Origin: Aphanomyces cochlioides
Taxonomy: Eukaryota; Oomycota; Saprolegniomycetes; Saprolegniales; Verrucalvaceae
Assembly (NCBI GenBank): GCA_019828595.1
Contig: JAHQRK010000011.1
Location: 1,488,001 to 1,552,000 of the forward strand
Length of the DNA stretch: 64,000 nucleotides
Direction: 5' to 3'
Positions 31,655 through 43,968 of the stretch are shown here, in pieces. Within the stretch, counting starts at the first letter, position 1. Every line of letters begins with the position of its first letter. The position numbers and the translations under genes were made by a program. A model generated the notes under the pieces. The model was not told the origin of the DNA, made no database searches, and saw only the letters and a list, made by a program, of their open reading frames with translations.

Positions 31655-33133
31655 TTGCATTCTCGACAGAGCTGGTTTGCAGACGACATGGAGAAGCTGA
31701 CGTCACCCAACAAGTTGATGTCGCCTACGGCTACGTGGAAGCGTCAAAAGAAGTTTACGCCGACACGACCGCTGATAGCATCGCCCTCCCCAATGAAGAC
31801 TCGAAGGCGACGGCAATGTGAGGTCTCTCTCGTTCTAAGTCCTGCTCGTGACACGGTGGCAAAAAAACTTCGCTTGGACTCGACTACCCCCACGACCGAA
31901 CAGGAAGATAATGACGGCGAAGACGTCGTCGTGGGATTTACCAGTAGCTCCAAGATTGAAGACGTGGGTCTGTTTAATTGCGACCGAGATGTGCAATTCA
32001 CTGGAGGTTTGTATGGTGAAGGCACAGACGGCAAAGTCAGTGCCTGTATCATCCAAGGCCAGAAGATCGCTTTGAAACGCTCTAAACCCCATGATGGCTT
32101 CACTGTCGACCAAGCGAAGCGAAAGAGTGCTGTCGAACTACATTACCTCCGCCGCGTGCGACATAAACCAGGATTCATTCAGTGTCTTGGAATGTGCGAT
32201 GGCATCGAACACACGTGCATTGCTTTGGAAGTGATGGATTGCAAACTGAGTGACTATCAACGTAAACGCATGGGTGCCAAGCAACCGTTTCCTGCTCCTC
32301 TGGCCCATCGTATTATCAAGCAAATTGCTGGAGGAATGATGATTCTTCATGAAGAAGTTGATGCTGCTCACGGTGATTTGGCGTGCCGTAACATTCTTGT
32401 ACGTATGCCACCAAGGGGTCTTGAAGATACCATTGACCCTGAAATTAAGCTTAGTGACTTTGGTCGCATCAAGACACGTGACCAAGAGCCCCCAATCCTT
32501 CGCTCCACTTTCAGCTTTCACAAGAACGCTGACGTTGGTTCCTTTGGTCGAGACGTACTGTACCGACTCTTGGTTGGAGATGTTCTCCCTGCTCAATCAC
32601 TTGAATCACGATCATTGCATCGATTGCTCCAAGACAGTGTAGTCAAATCCATCCCCGATGGTGCTGCCGAGTTGCTTGGGCCCTATTATGCCCTCTTTCA
32701 AAAATGTACTGCCTGGGGCGTCCGACCGACATTTCGAATGATCTACGACAACTTGGAATCGTTAGATTTTTTTGAAACGTTCGAAAACGGGTTGTTTCCA
32801 CTTAAGCCCAACTTGACTCACTTGAGCACACCAACCCCTCAAGCAAGTGGTGGAAGCAATACATTCTCGACTCCAGATATCAAGCGAAGTCTGAAGCTTC
32901 AACTCAACTCCAGCAGTCGTTCTGTCTCAAGGAGGCATGAGCCAGTTACTTCACCACCAAAGCCACCTATCGATCCTGCCACAGCTGCAACAACAGTGGA
33001 AAGCAAGGTGAATTGGCTCAAGCCACGTCCTGTGGCTAGTACTGCCCCCGTCAAGCAAACCAACCCTGGAGCGTCGAGACGCTCGCTGAAAATCCTCAGC
33101 GAGATATCGAAACAGAGATATTTAAAGCAATAA
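31655..33133 (+). CDS. protein kinase with HGD catalytic loop
   Basis: A single exon of 492 residues. The N-terminal 100 residues are basic with several SP/TP sites (NKLMSPTATW, IASPSPMKTR). The kinase domain runs from about residue 115: a loose Gly loop (GGLYGEGTDGKV), catalytic Lys in KIALKRS, HGDLACRNILV as catalytic loop (HGD in place of HRD, with Asp and Asn kept) and KLSDFGR. The C-terminal 120 residues are Ser/Thr/Pro-rich and probably disordered. The HGDLACRN loop resembles tyrosine-kinase-like or Wee1-like proteins; the subfamily is not settled. ATG codons at 31655 and 31685 are both possible starts. Confidence 0.8.
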   Translation: MHSRQSWFADDMEKLTSPNKLMSPTATWKRQKKFTPTRPLIASPSPMKTRRRRQCEVSLVLSPARDTVAKKLRLDSTTPTTEQEDNDGEDVVVGFTSSSKIEDVGLFNCDRDVQFTGGLYGEGTDGKVSACIIQGQKIALKRSKPHDGFTVDQAKRKSAVELHYLRRVRHKPGFIQCLGMCDGIEHTCIALEVMDCKLSDYQRKRMGAKQPFPAPLAHRIIKQIAGGMMILHEEVDAAHGDLACRNILVRMPPRGLEDTIDPEIKLSDFGRIKTRDQEPPILRSTFSFHKNADVGSFGRDVLYRLLVGDVLPAQSLESRSLHRLLQDSVVKSIPDGAAELLGPYYALFQKCTAWGVRPTFRMIYDNLESLDFFETFENGLFPLKPNLTHLSTPTPQASGGSNTFSTPDIKRSLKLQLNSSSRSVSRRHEPVTSPPKPPIDPATAATTVESKVNWLKPRPVASTAPVKQTNPGASRRSLKILSEISKQRYLKQ

Positions 33134-34549
33134 GCTATTCCTCCACAGTGTCAAGTTTCTCCAATCCCCAAAGGAAGAGCCTCTTAAGTAACAGAACAAC
33201 TACCGCAAGCCCTGCAGCCTATAGTACTCTCGTTGAGCCGTTTTTAAGCGTGGTGCAGAGGTTGCTCTATCGGCTGAAGAGTCTTCTCATTTTCTGAAAA
33301 GAAGCTTTTCCTCATATCTCGTGCTTCCACGTCATTGTACTTTACGGTAAAGTACCAGTGAAGTTGATTTTGGGTTGAGTCATATCCGGATGATCGTCAC
33401 CACCACTCATTTCAGATTTTTCTTCCAAAGAGCCACATCGATTGGTGCACGTGGCGCCGACAAAGTCAGCTCGATCGATCATTCTTTGTTTTACTGCCCT
33501 CTATCGAAATGAGAAGATCATAACTTCTTTCCCCATACTATCGAAGCTGAGTAAGCTCGAAAGACTCCACTTGGTGGTGATGGTTTGATCGATTCATGGG
33601 TCTCTTGACTATGTGTTTTGCATGTGATTGAATGGAATGTGATGTGACTTAATCTTAGGACACCTCCGAAAGCGTTTGCCAACGCACTTGATGTGGACCT
33701 TAAGTTATTCATACTGCCTGATTCCTGCTCTGTGTGTTCATGACTTTGTGTGGCGCGGATGAATGAAGTCTTATGTGTCTTTGATCAACTCATGAAACAA
33801 AATACGAATTTCTGTTGCCTTCCTACTGAGCCACTTCATGTATGCTGTGCGTGTGCTGGCCTATCTCCTTGGGTATGAAGATTTGAAAATGCATAGTTCA
33901 ACTGAATTCTCTGATGAACTTTCCATCAAGCAATGTCTTTCGCTCCTATCTGACCCGACAAGCGTGTGCATGTGCCATCTACAAGTGTGATGATTTTGAT
34001 AAAATGGGAATCTCTCTGAACTTGTTCTACGAATGAGTGCGGTGACGAGAACATTATCATCCTTGCTCTGACTTGTACATATTTGTGCATTGTTTGTGTA
34101 TCCCTCGTTGATGTGATGTCGAAAGATAATCCAACTCTGAAGCTTATGTGTTGACCAAACAATCAAGAGCTTTTTAACCCTGATCAACTGTGCATGTGTG
34201 TGCGATTTTTGTGTGGCGTTTGGCCAGTATCTCATTGGAGCATGTGCGATATATTTCGCAGCTTATAGCATTCTCCCCCAAAGCTGGCCAAGACTGAATT
34301 CGACCGGCCTAGTTTCAAGGGTCTTTGATTCCTATTGACGAGAACCTCGGGTGCCTTGGTTACATCCTACTGATTTACTCTATTTGCCATTCGCTGGGAA
34401 ATTCTTCGGGAATTATCGTTCTGTGTGGATAGTCTCCCTCAACAACCTCCCTAGAGCGATTGGGTCCTGCATGAACTCTTGTGCTGTCGATTTTATTCGA
34501 CGTGCTTGCTTGTGTGTGTGGAATCCTACATGAAATTGTTTTGAATGCC

Positions 34550-34794
34550 ATCGAAATGAGAAGATGAATTAGTTCTTCTTTCCACTGATCGACATGGATG
34601 ACAACTTTGATATACCAACGGTCGCCAGCCAGCTTCCTGCGGTGAGTTTGATCGATGGCTCTGCATGTTTTCGGTTCCAAGCAAGATATCGAAGTGAAAA
34701 GATGAATTAGTTCTTCTTTCCACTGATCGACACGGATGATAACTTGAATATACCAAAGGTCGCCAGCCAGCTTCCAGCGGTGAATTTGATCGAT
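34550..34794. repeat. direct repeat of about 107 nt, two copies 138 nt apart
   Basis: Copy one at 34550-34656 and copy two at 34688-34794, both starting ATCGAA(A/G)TGA(G/A)AAG and including GATGAATTAGTTCTTCTTTC and GGTCGCCAGCCAGCTTCC; about 90 percent alike. A more diverged third relative begins at about 33504 (ATCGAAATGAGAAGATCATA) and also ends with GGTTTGATCGAT near 33594. Purpose unknown. Confidence 0.75.
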
Positions 34795-35435
34795 ATACTT
34801 GCTAACACGACTCGTCATTTCTCATTTTCAACCTAATAGTTACCTCGTAAGCAACCTAATCCAGCCCCATTGAGCAACAACGTTTATTCAATGTCTAACG
34901 TCGCTAGTCGTCTTGATTTCGGTGTCTCTACCCGCGCCTATCTTCATAAACGCACCCGCAGCTGCAACCTCGTGGAATCCGCAGCTTGTTTCGATGCACC
35001 CGCACCTGTGTTGCCTGTTGTTGCGCTGCCTCCTTAAACAGCATTTCGATTGGTTTCCAGGGTGATATGGCTCGCAGCTCTATTGTTTCAGTCGCACCGC
35101 CTTGGGTATGATGGAAAGCTCCATGGACCACCAGAACGGAGACACCCGCAGCCTGTGATTCCTCATCTTCCCAATCTGGGTGGCATCTTGCTTGTGGTCA
35201 AAACTTTATGCAATCATCAATCAGATGATCTGAGTTCTTGAAGTCAGTTCGATTGCTTGACGTTGGAGCCAAGGAAAAATTGAGACTATATGGCGGAGTA
35301 ATGCGTGCCCTGGCTTTCTAGAGACTTCCCCGACCGATCTTCAATTGCGAATGGTGCCCTGGACGGCTGCTGGAGCACTAATGCGCACTCTGACATCCTA
35401 TGTTGTGTAATGTAAGCAGCACATCTTGAAAATGA

Positions 35436-35849
35436 TGAATATTTGAAAAATATGTCGGGGAGGCCAAAGAGTCACACTATGACTCCCTCAATCTCTCTTC
35501 ATATGGAAGCAAGGATATGGGTGGCTCAATCGATGCATCTGCGTTCTATCCTTGCGAGAATGTTGAGTCCCCAATGCCCGCGCGTCTTTTCATTCCTGAT
35601 TTCCCTCCAGCAACAGTCACACGAGGGGGACCTCCTCTTAAGTGGAGCTCTCAAGCCTGCTCAGCATTCCTGCCATGTCTTCTTGTCGCGTTGTGTCGCG
35701 ACCATGACGTCACGCCACTTCTTTGCCGACGCCTATCAGCGAATTCCCATACGATTCGTATGGGAGCACCTTTGTCCTGTGAGACACCGTTGGTTGTCTC
35801 CTTGGTAGTTCAGTACAACCTACCTACTTTCAACGAGCCAATGGATTGA
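35436..35849 (+). other. open frame of about 135 codons, unassigned
   Basis: Plus-strand frame with protein-like composition: NLSSYGSKDMGGSIDASAFY, ENVESPMPARLFIPDFPP, TRGGPPLKWSS. No domain was recognised. It has no neighbouring exons that could be joined confidently, and it lies in a region of decayed DNA. It may be a piece of an old mobile element or an exon of an unrecognised gene. Confidence 0.3.
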
Positions 35850-36603
35850 TCACTCCATTGACAGGGTTATCCATTGCACATGACCAGATGACATTGTTTG
35901 AGACGAGTGCGGCTGCTTCACGACGATGCTAACGATGTTTTTTCCTTGACAAGTCGATGCTAGCTCTCTCCACTCTGCCATCTATCAAGCATTTCTTCTA
36001 ATCCCTGCCTCGACAAGCTATCATCCTAACACTCAAGACTTCAGACGCGCGCATCAAGTATAATTGAGAAGCCGGTTGGGTTTGTCTCGGTGTATCATGC
36101 AATCTGTTTGCACTTTGGCAAGAGAGGATGTGGAAGGAACTATCTAGCGAGACAAAGAACTTATCCTTGAGACGCTGATACTTCCCCAACCATCAAAGCT
36201 TCGCTAGCTCTCCAGCCTTCGCCCCGCGTTAAGCAGCATCCATGGTGTGCGTGCCTGCATATGAAAAGTGTAGATTTCCTCCAGCCTCAACAAATAAGCC
36301 GTGGGATCGGCTCGTCGCGCGCTGGCCGTAACGTGAGTTACCCACAGGGTGGATTGCCAAATCCTCATATCAAATAGTCGGTTCCAACGGATAAGGTGTC
36401 GAACCTTTTTTTTTAATTCATGACGGATATGTTGAAATTTGTATGGGGGATTGTGTGCCATGAAAAAGTACTGCGCCGTTGGCACTTTTACCGTTGACGT
36501 CGACTGTTGCAGGGGGCTGCAGGTGTGACAAGTGTGAGCTTATCATGTGCCCCGTCAAGTCCAAGTGGCATTACTGAAAATCCCCGCTACGACGCAAACG
36601 ACG

Positions 36604-37080
36604 ATGTTCCAAACCTTTGTGAGCGACTTCCTCAAGAGCATCAGCCAAACGCAATCGTGCCCGGACTCAGTGATCCTTGTGGAGCCGCAGGACCTTGGCC
36701 GCGACCGTGCCCACTCGACAGACTTGAACGACGACCGCGTCGCGAAATGGGACAACAAGCGACTCAAGTGCAAAAACTGCCAGCACATTTACCTCAAGTG
36801 CCTCAGCCCCACACCCGACTTCTGCTCAATGGACTGCAAGTCGAACGCGATGTACCTCCGCACCGTGAGCGAAAAGATCAAAGCGGTCAAGGAACGTGCA
36901 GAACAAGCACAACCTGAACCAGCCCACGAAGTCAAAACGATCGACACCGCTCCAGTCGTCGAGGAACCCGAAGCTGAACCAGTCGTCGGCACTTATATTC
37001 CCCCTGCGACGTTTGCCGAGTTCCATACGCAAAAGATGGCCTGCCGACCCGTCGAATGGTCCTTCAGTGCGTTGTACTAA
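36604..37080 (+). CDS. small protein with a Cys-rich (zinc-ribbon-like) segment
   Basis: 158 residues in one exon if the ATG at 36604 (MFQTFVSDFLKSI) is used; an upstream in-frame ATG at 36547 would add 19 less conserved-looking residues. The middle has LKCKNCQHIYLKCLSPTPDF then CSMDCKSNAMYL, a CxxC..C..CxxxC pattern likely to hold zinc. A basic/acidic C-terminal tail follows, with a Glu/Pro-rich stretch. No family name was recognised. Codon composition and GC-rich sequence are more gene-like than the flanks. Confidence 0.6.
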   Translation: MFQTFVSDFLKSISQTQSCPDSVILVEPQDLGRDRAHSTDLNDDRVAKWDNKRLKCKNCQHIYLKCLSPTPDFCSMDCKSNAMYLRTVSEKIKAVKERAEQAQPEPAHEVKTIDTAPVVEEPEAEPVVGTYIPPATFAEFHTQKMACRPVEWSFSALY

Positions 37081-38575
37081 ACCCCATAGCATATTTATTA
37101 CCCGTGTACCATAATGTAACTTTGGCGTGCCCATCCAGTGTCTTCATCTTCACTTCTAGCTATGAGGGCAGCTTGACAAGGGCAAGTTTGTCCGTGGACA
37201 GCGTAGAGAAGCATTTCGCTGTGTCTAAACTTTCACCCTCAGTGGCTCTGTTGTCTGAAGGCTAGCGACATACAAAGAGCCATGTGGAAGGATGCGCATA
37301 ATGGGACTGGAGAGCCCGAGGTAGATGGGCAGGCAAGATATCATTGATAGCCGGCAAATGACTCAAATTCAGTGCCTGCAGCCTCCATCTGTCGACCTCG
37401 CTGCGCTTTCTTGGTGGACATATCCATTGCTCGACGAGGAATTCCCCGAAAACAGGGCAACAGAGTCTGGAAACAGGGCAAATCTTCCCTGTTCACGGGG
37501 AATCCGGATAACATCCGGATAAAAATAGAATTATCTTAGGTGACACGGCGTCGAAGCTTCGCAAAGCGTCGACGGACGAACAGGAGAATAAATTCTTTCC
37601 GCATTGAAAAGGACGCGTAAATCTATCAGTGGTTGAAGTCAATTATATTCTTGAGGTTCCCAGATGAATGCGGTGAATGTTTTATCTTGAAATTTTTATT
37701 GGAATTTGGATTATTGACAAGAAAGACTAGTATGCGAAAATAATTTATGGGATTTAAGTATGAGGTGGTTGCCAGAGGCACTCTCAGTATCTTGAAAACA
37801 TTAATTTAAAGAGGTTTCACGATCTTACGACGGTAAATTGACAAATGAAGACTTTCAAATAGAAAGGGGCCTCATTTGTCTGAAAGTTTTTTTTAGAAAG
37901 GTCGACTTCAATGTTTGACCATGGTTAGGGGAAATTTTTGTGTCCCATGATAGGTTATAGAGACAATATATTGGCCAATAGAAACATTGAACAATGTCCA
38001 ACAACCTTGCACATTGCATACTCCACAGGACCAGGCAAACAATATCTCGTCCATAATCGGCACGGAACATGCGGAGTACCTCAACGTGATAGCAACCTCT
38101 GATAGAAATAACATCTTGGTTAGCCTGAGACTACACCAACAGAAAATGGAAACTAGCAAATGCCATTTACAGAACTTCAAAAACTTATGAAATTCTATTG
38201 CTCTCACATCCTATATTTCATTGCAATATTTGTTTTCAAGATGAGTATGTTTGATTCGCCAAAATTAAAATAGGTTATCAAACCGATATCTCGAGAACGA
38301 GATCGATTCGTTGAAAACGGAGTTGAAATTTGGATTCCCCTGGAAATTTCACTTCTGGGAATGTCAAAATGTCCATTTTCGAAAAAAACAAAATAAGGCT
38401 CCGTTCCATTTGAGTGTCTTCAAATACTAGTATTATGGATTTGCTTGAAATTTCCCAAGTTGGATTGATTTTTTTATCAATCTCCAATCACGCCAATACA
38501 TTGGATGAATGAAAATTAGACAATTACATTCTCTGATGGGAACATAAAATCACAATCGCCCAAAATATTTATTAG
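37081..38575. other. intergenic region
   Basis: AT-rich from 37620 on; no gene supported. At 37447-37490 AAACAGGGCAA occurs twice followed by the inverse TTCCCTGTT, and two copies of ATCCGGATAA follow at 37502 and 37513. Confidence 0.4.
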
Positions 38576-38655
38576 CCAATGGCGTCGATTGGTGAATCGA
38601 TCCGCTGGCGTGATACGATTGATTGGAAATTCGTATCAAATCAACAATACTTTAT
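38576..38655. repeat. dispersed repeat, partner at about 705-785
   Basis: CCAATGGCGTCGATTGG, CTGGCGTGATACGATTG and GTATCAAATCAACAATA here match CCAATGGGATCGATTC, TTGGCGTGATTCGATTG and GTATCAAATCAATAATA at 705-785, in the same order and spacing. The two sites are 38 kb apart and share no neighbouring gene. Confidence 0.65.
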
Positions 38656-38699
38656 TTCTACAAGGTCAGTCGCAGATCCATCCTATTGCTCAAAATTTG

Positions 38700-39165
38700 A
38701 AGTTGAGAAGGCGCCTCCGTCAACTTCAAATGTGAGCTTGCTGTTGTACTCAAAGATTTGTCGGCGTCAGGTGCGCTCAAGTACGTCGCTGGTTACACGG
38801 TTGTTTTCGTTGTTTGTTGCTGACGCTTTGACTAGTGTGCGAATGATGTATCTGCTCGCCCGTGGCAACGCGATCCGTTGAGTGGTGGCCAGGTGTGTCG
38901 TGCTAAATCCTTCGACACGTTTTGTCCTCTTGGACCTGTGCTAGTCACACCTGAAGTCATCCACGATCCTCAAAACCTCCAGATTGAAACATTCTTGAAT
39001 GATATGTGTGTGCAAAACTGGCACGAAGGACATGATCTTTTCTGTGGCCGAACTCATTAGCCAACTTTCTCAAGACACGACACTCCCCTCTATCTCAAGC
39101 CTGGCGACAAGGTCGAGATTCGCATTGAGAATATAGGCTCCCTCATCAACTACGTGACCCCATGC
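38700..39165 (+). pseudogene. fumarylacetoacetate hydrolase (FAH) family relic
   Basis: Frames that change several times spell out FAH family blocks in order: CELAVVLKDLSASGALKYV, AGYTV, then after a 33-nt intron-like gap ANDVSARPWQRDP, GGQ.CRAKSFDTFCPLGPVLV, DPQNLQIETFLND, DMIFSVAELISQLSQDT (in a shifted frame) and LYLKPGDKVEIRIENIG. The segment that would hold the TGTP loop between SQDTTL and LYLKPG is deleted. Missing N-terminus, frame changes at about 38870 and 39030, and the deletion make this a pseudogene of an FAH-type hydrolase or decarboxylase. Confidence 0.8.
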
Positions 39166-39309
39166 ACATACTAGTTATCATTGTCAATTCAACTTTGTCG
39201 CTGAAGACATAAATAATCTCAATAGACAGTCAATTGTGAAATTCTTGTATCTTCTGACTGTAGTACAGAGTCGACTGCGTCACCAGGCTTGATTTAGTGG
39301 ATTTCAATG

Positions 39310-42300
39310 TTATGGTGGCATTGAACGCTTGAGAAGAGCACCGCCATAGTCCTCTTGCTTGAGATTAGGGTATCGACTTGCTTCATACCAGGCTTGAATG
39401 ACCTTTCGCATGACTATTCTCTTCTGGAGCAAATCCTCTTTCATCCGCAGGGTCTGCTCAAATGCACTCGATCGCTTTGCGTTTTGACGTTGAACTCGTT
39501 CGAGCTGCTGATGCATCCACGCTTTGTGATGCCGCTCTTTTGCATAATCAAACCATAGTAGCCACCATCGCATCAGTCGTTTCGCCTTGGCAAATCGCAC
39601 GTGGCGACCAACTTGTAAAACTTGCTTCCACCGCTTAAAACATGAGTGGATCACTCGTGACGCAACCCGCTGCTGGAGACTTGTAGTCGCTTGCTGGATG
39701 TATGTAAATGCAAACCAAACTGCAAACACTTGGCGGCAAATGAGTCGTTGGCGGCTTCGCTGGCGTCGTTGAAATACTGCGACACAAAACCATCGCCGGA
39801 AGAGTTTGCGCATGAATTGGCGATGCCGACGAGTTGCATGATAGCGTCCCAAGGCGGCTACAGTCAGTGCGTGATACCAATTTTGAAAGCAAATGGCAAG
39901 CAGACGGCGATTTCCTTCTGCCGCATGACGCTGTACCAATTTCGACACTCGGACATGGCGAGTCCAACTCGTCACAACTAGCATAGTAAGAATGGAGTGC
40001 ACAGCTCAAGATGGCTTACCTTTCCACTGGATCAACCGCTGGAGTAGTCGACAAAGCCCGACTTGACTGGTTAAAGCTTGATGCTGCACACGAAGCCAAC
40101 CACGAAATACAGTTCTTAACAGCGCAAAGTCGTGCTTCCGAAGGTGGCGTTGCACATTTGCAAGCAAGAGCCATCTGTGGAACCATCTTTGTCGTAGTCG
40201 ACCCAGTAAATGCACTCGATTCTTCTGAATTTGATTGTACGTCAACCACGACCGCCAAACTATCGCAAGGCATGCTTTTCGGTTGAAGTTTCTCGATCGA
40301 GTTTCTGTCTGGTGATCTCGCCGAATGATATCAAGGTGCCTCCTCCACGTTGTAAGTCCCCATCGAAGCTGAATGTGTTGGCACGACTTGGCTTGCTGAC
40401 TTTTCTTTTCCTATTCATGATATGAGCCCAACCATGGCCTTGGAAACGAACTTTATGCTTGTTCCATGCGAACCACGCTTTTGTCAGCAATCGAAAACGA
40501 TACACTCGCAATGCTACTGCCTTTTGGCCGTCATGAAATCGTCGTTGGTTGTTTTTTCTTCTCCACAGTCGCAATGCGACCTTTTCTCGCCATTTTTCCA
40601 TGTAGGCTCGTGAATCCACAGCACGCTGTCGAAAGAAAGAAATGAAAACACGCTGCGCTGCCCACGCTCGAAAATGGCGTCTCAAATATTCCTGGTCGAC
40701 TGAAAGAAGAAGGCGGCGGACATACCAATGGTCTCGCAGCTTACTCACAGTTCGCTTTAGGCGAAAGAGGCGGAAATGCTTGTTAGCGAGGCTGTTTTGT
40801 CCATTGCGTACGCTACGAGCATGGCAATACAAAAGCCACTGTTGCCACACTCGTCTTCGCAGCTGTCGATGATAGTATCGATAACTTTCCACCAAAGCTG
40901 TTTTGGCATGACGCTCTTCAGCAACAAAGACTTTCCACAACATCCAATACTGCCGCTTTGTAGCTAGAAGTTGTTGACTACGTCCACGAACTTCAGCTAG
41001 GCGTCTCTGATAGAGCGTACGCCACTTCCAGTACCAAGGCCGAACGACTTGTGCTTGACAAGATTGTATCTGCCACAAAAAGTTTCTCTGAGTTTGACGA
41101 AAATGTCGCCTCCAAGTTCGTATCCCCTAAAAATAATTTGAATCTATGACCAGAGCTGCTTGAGCTCAACTACCTTGCTTATTTGTCGCTGCAAGTGCGA
41201 TTTATAATGTTGAACGAGCATTTTCTCGATGTACTTTCGACGGGCGACTCGGTCTGCCCAGGCGAACAAGTGGCAGCGTTTCATTTTTACTCCACTGGAG
41301 AGTTGGAAATTCGTAGCCTTGGTTGAGTTAGACAAAGCTTTTGATAATTTGATGTCTTCGTACCTGCCGATGTATCCACGCTCGGCGATGCCAACTTTTG
41401 AAATGTTTTCGCAAGCAGTCTCGGTCTTTAGCTTGAATTCGGTTTGAGATTTGTTCGTGTACTTCTAGCCGTGCGATGTATGCCTACAAAACAACATAAG
41501 CGCATCGTCCACAATGCTTCGAGTACCGCACGCCATCGATTCCATTTATCAGCCTTGGCGCGTCGTAAACTCTCGATACGAAATGGAACGGCGAGCTGCC
41601 AGAGCCATTTTCGTTGGCGGTAGCGTGTAACCCAAGTCACGAAGCAAGCCAAGAGGCCCACAAGTCGACGACGCATGTAGCTTTCATCACACATCTTGCG
41701 CGCTGTAGTTAATTTATGTGTGAGGTGTCGCCATGCAATCCACGACTTCCGATACCACTTCATCATATGGGCATGCATGGATCTCTCCACTATATCACGG
41801 ACCTTCTTTTGCCGATCACAGAATCGTCGCCAAGAGCGAAGTCGTCGACGGGACCATCGCATCATGATCTTTTGAAAATACAGACGGGCACGAATTCTGT
41901 CTTGGACAACTCGATGCCATTCACGAAGAAACATTTTTCGTGTCCAGTATGAGTGAACTGCAGCAACTTGACGTGTCCACAATGCCAGAAGAACTGCAGC
42001 ATCTTCCACGACTGCTTTCCACGCAAAGAGTGCCAAAGGAACGCAGCGAGTATATTGACGGCTCTCATAGTGATTCACAGCGAGATCCATACAATGCCGC
42101 TGGTGCTGTTGCCAGCGACAATATCTCGCTAGAGCCAGAAAAGCAACATGACTGTTGCGACGGTCGCGCCGGGTCATAAATGACGCTATGGAACGTCGAC
42201 ACCACTAAAACACATAAGCTTAAAATGCAATTTTGCTTACCGCGTTGTGGGCTACGAAGGATTTCCATGCTCGAAGGACTTGTTGCTTCTGATGGCGAGC

Positions 42301-43773
42301 TCTTCGTGCTTGGCTTAGTCCACATTGTCGACGAATGGCTTGGTGATGTGTCCAAAATCGTTTCCAATGGGCCATGCACTTGTGTGTGAGACGCAATGCA
42401 TGTATGCCGTCGACGAAATGCTCTTTTTGCCGCACGGCCAAGTGGTGTTTCCATTCAATCCACCATCTCTGCGTCTTACTTGAATTCACACTTGCTTGTA
42501 AAATGTCATGGTGCTGGCGAAGGCTTTTGTGATAGTTCGATCGATTGTTCCAGACAGCTAGTGACCGTCGGAGCTTCCATGATATCATACCATGAATCAT
42601 GGCGTCACGACGAGCGAGAGCTGCTCTAAATGCATTCATTCCATTTGCCACGAGACTGCGAGCGTGAATTTTCTATGCATGGTCAGTAGCAATGTTGTCG
42701 TGAAGGAATATACCCTGCAAAGTCGAAGCGTGTGCTCCAGTTGCAGCATATGCCGCTGCCACTTTCTAAAGCATTTGAAGCGGAGCGTGCCGTGGTAATG
42801 GGATGTTGCAATCATTGATTTCTGCCGTCGGTACATCTAAACAAGGAAATGTCAGCAACTTTTGAGCTCTTGGTTGTACTTGAATCTTTGTCCCTCTGCA
42901 CAAACGCTTCCAAAATTGGTCAAGCCGCCACTTCTTAGCCCGAGCATATATGATAATTTTCTGGCGGCGGTGCTGGATAAAGTCACACCAACGCTGCCAC
43001 AGATATTCCAGAGTTTGATTAGTCGTGCGCTCAACCCAGTGTACATATCGCAACGTCAAGGCGTGGTGATGTCGCGAGCGAGTACGCCAAAGAGCTAATC
43101 GCGTCTTGGTTTTCCACTGCAGCATGTATGACGTCTGTAAGGAACTGTGGCGGCGCATGCGAAATCCTTGTTTCCACTGTCGCCACTTGAATTGCAAGAA
43201 AAGATGCATGGCCAAATTCACTTGGTGGCGACGAGTGCGTTCTCCCTCAGCATATTTCCCGAATGATTCCCAACATCGTCGAAGGATTTGTCGTTGGCGC
43301 CAGAAACACTGCTGACGAATGGACTCTTCGACCTTCGTGGCATAGCGCCATGCAATCCATGAATGGCGAAGTCTTGTCGACATGTCAAGAGCCTGCAGAG
43401 CAGGAACTTTGCTCTGAACAAGGCTGTGTTTAGCTTTTCGTTGGGCAACATATCTCCTCCATTGAAGCCACCAAGGTCTGCTTCGCCGCAGCATCATCCA
43501 TGCAATATTCGAGCGGAGTCGGGCTCGATGCCGAACATACCGCTTCCATGCACGCCACAGAGTGAACGCGTACAGTTTGTCGTCATGACTCCAGTAGACA
43601 TTGCGATGGATTGGCAATTTCTCTGTTGTCGTGGTCTTCTCAAATCGGCATGGCGTAGGTAGCGCTGGTTGCTCGAAATCAGCCTCTGCACTGGTGGGAC
43701 CCACAGGAGATGCACTCTCTAGGAGCCGATCAAAGTACGCCCAGTCATTGCGGTGGCAGTACCGCAGCCCCAT
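39310..43773 (-). CDS. Sfi1-like centrin-binding repeat protein
   Basis: Nine exons (43773-42880, 42836-42714, 42672-42241, 42204-41527, 41483-41366, 41319-41174, 41126-40452, 40410-40020, 39977-39310); introns are 36-47 nt and all were placed by frame continuity. The long helical protein is very rich in Trp, Arg and His, with repeats of the type LxxWxxxxxxR spaced by 25-35 residues, for example KCFRKWQRHML, LAVWNNR, RAWKSFVAH, SWIAWRHLTHKL and FKRWKQVLQ. This is the pattern of Sfi1 repeats that bind centrin at centrosomes or basal bodies. Expected place: basal body or spindle pole of the flagellate zoospore; inferred from the family. The 5' end is supported by ATG at 43773 with no good upstream exon. 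Confidence 0.8.
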
Positions 43774-43968
43774 GTTAGCGTGATCGATCTTGAGCGGTCA
43801 CAACAAAATCCAAGATTGAATAAAAATATTCTCCTTCTATAGAGAGTTTATATGTATTTTTTTACTTTCTTGTCGAAAGGGCAGTCAAGCTCGAAGGCGG
43901 TACGATCGACTCAAACAGCACAAGCCACGTTCAATCGATGTCTCTGCAGTAAAAGATGCACGAGTAGA

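Larger units (their letters stand above)
33134..36603. other. long intergenic region with decayed or non-coding DNA
   Basis: No intact gene is supported over 3.4 kb. It contains the direct repeats listed below, a plus-strand open frame at 35436-35849, and a minus-strand frame (36485-36204) with a stretch (DPTAYLLRLEEIYTFHMQ) that could be retroelement gag, but this is weak. Two plus-strand 15-codon stretches ending LPA before GTGAGT or GTGAAT occur in the direct repeats. Possibly an old retroelement; termini were not found. Confidence 0.35.

Noticed and set aside
36204..36485. Retrotransposon gag fragment on the minus strand
   Set aside because: One short stretch is suggestive, but there are no neighbouring pol motifs or long terminal repeats.
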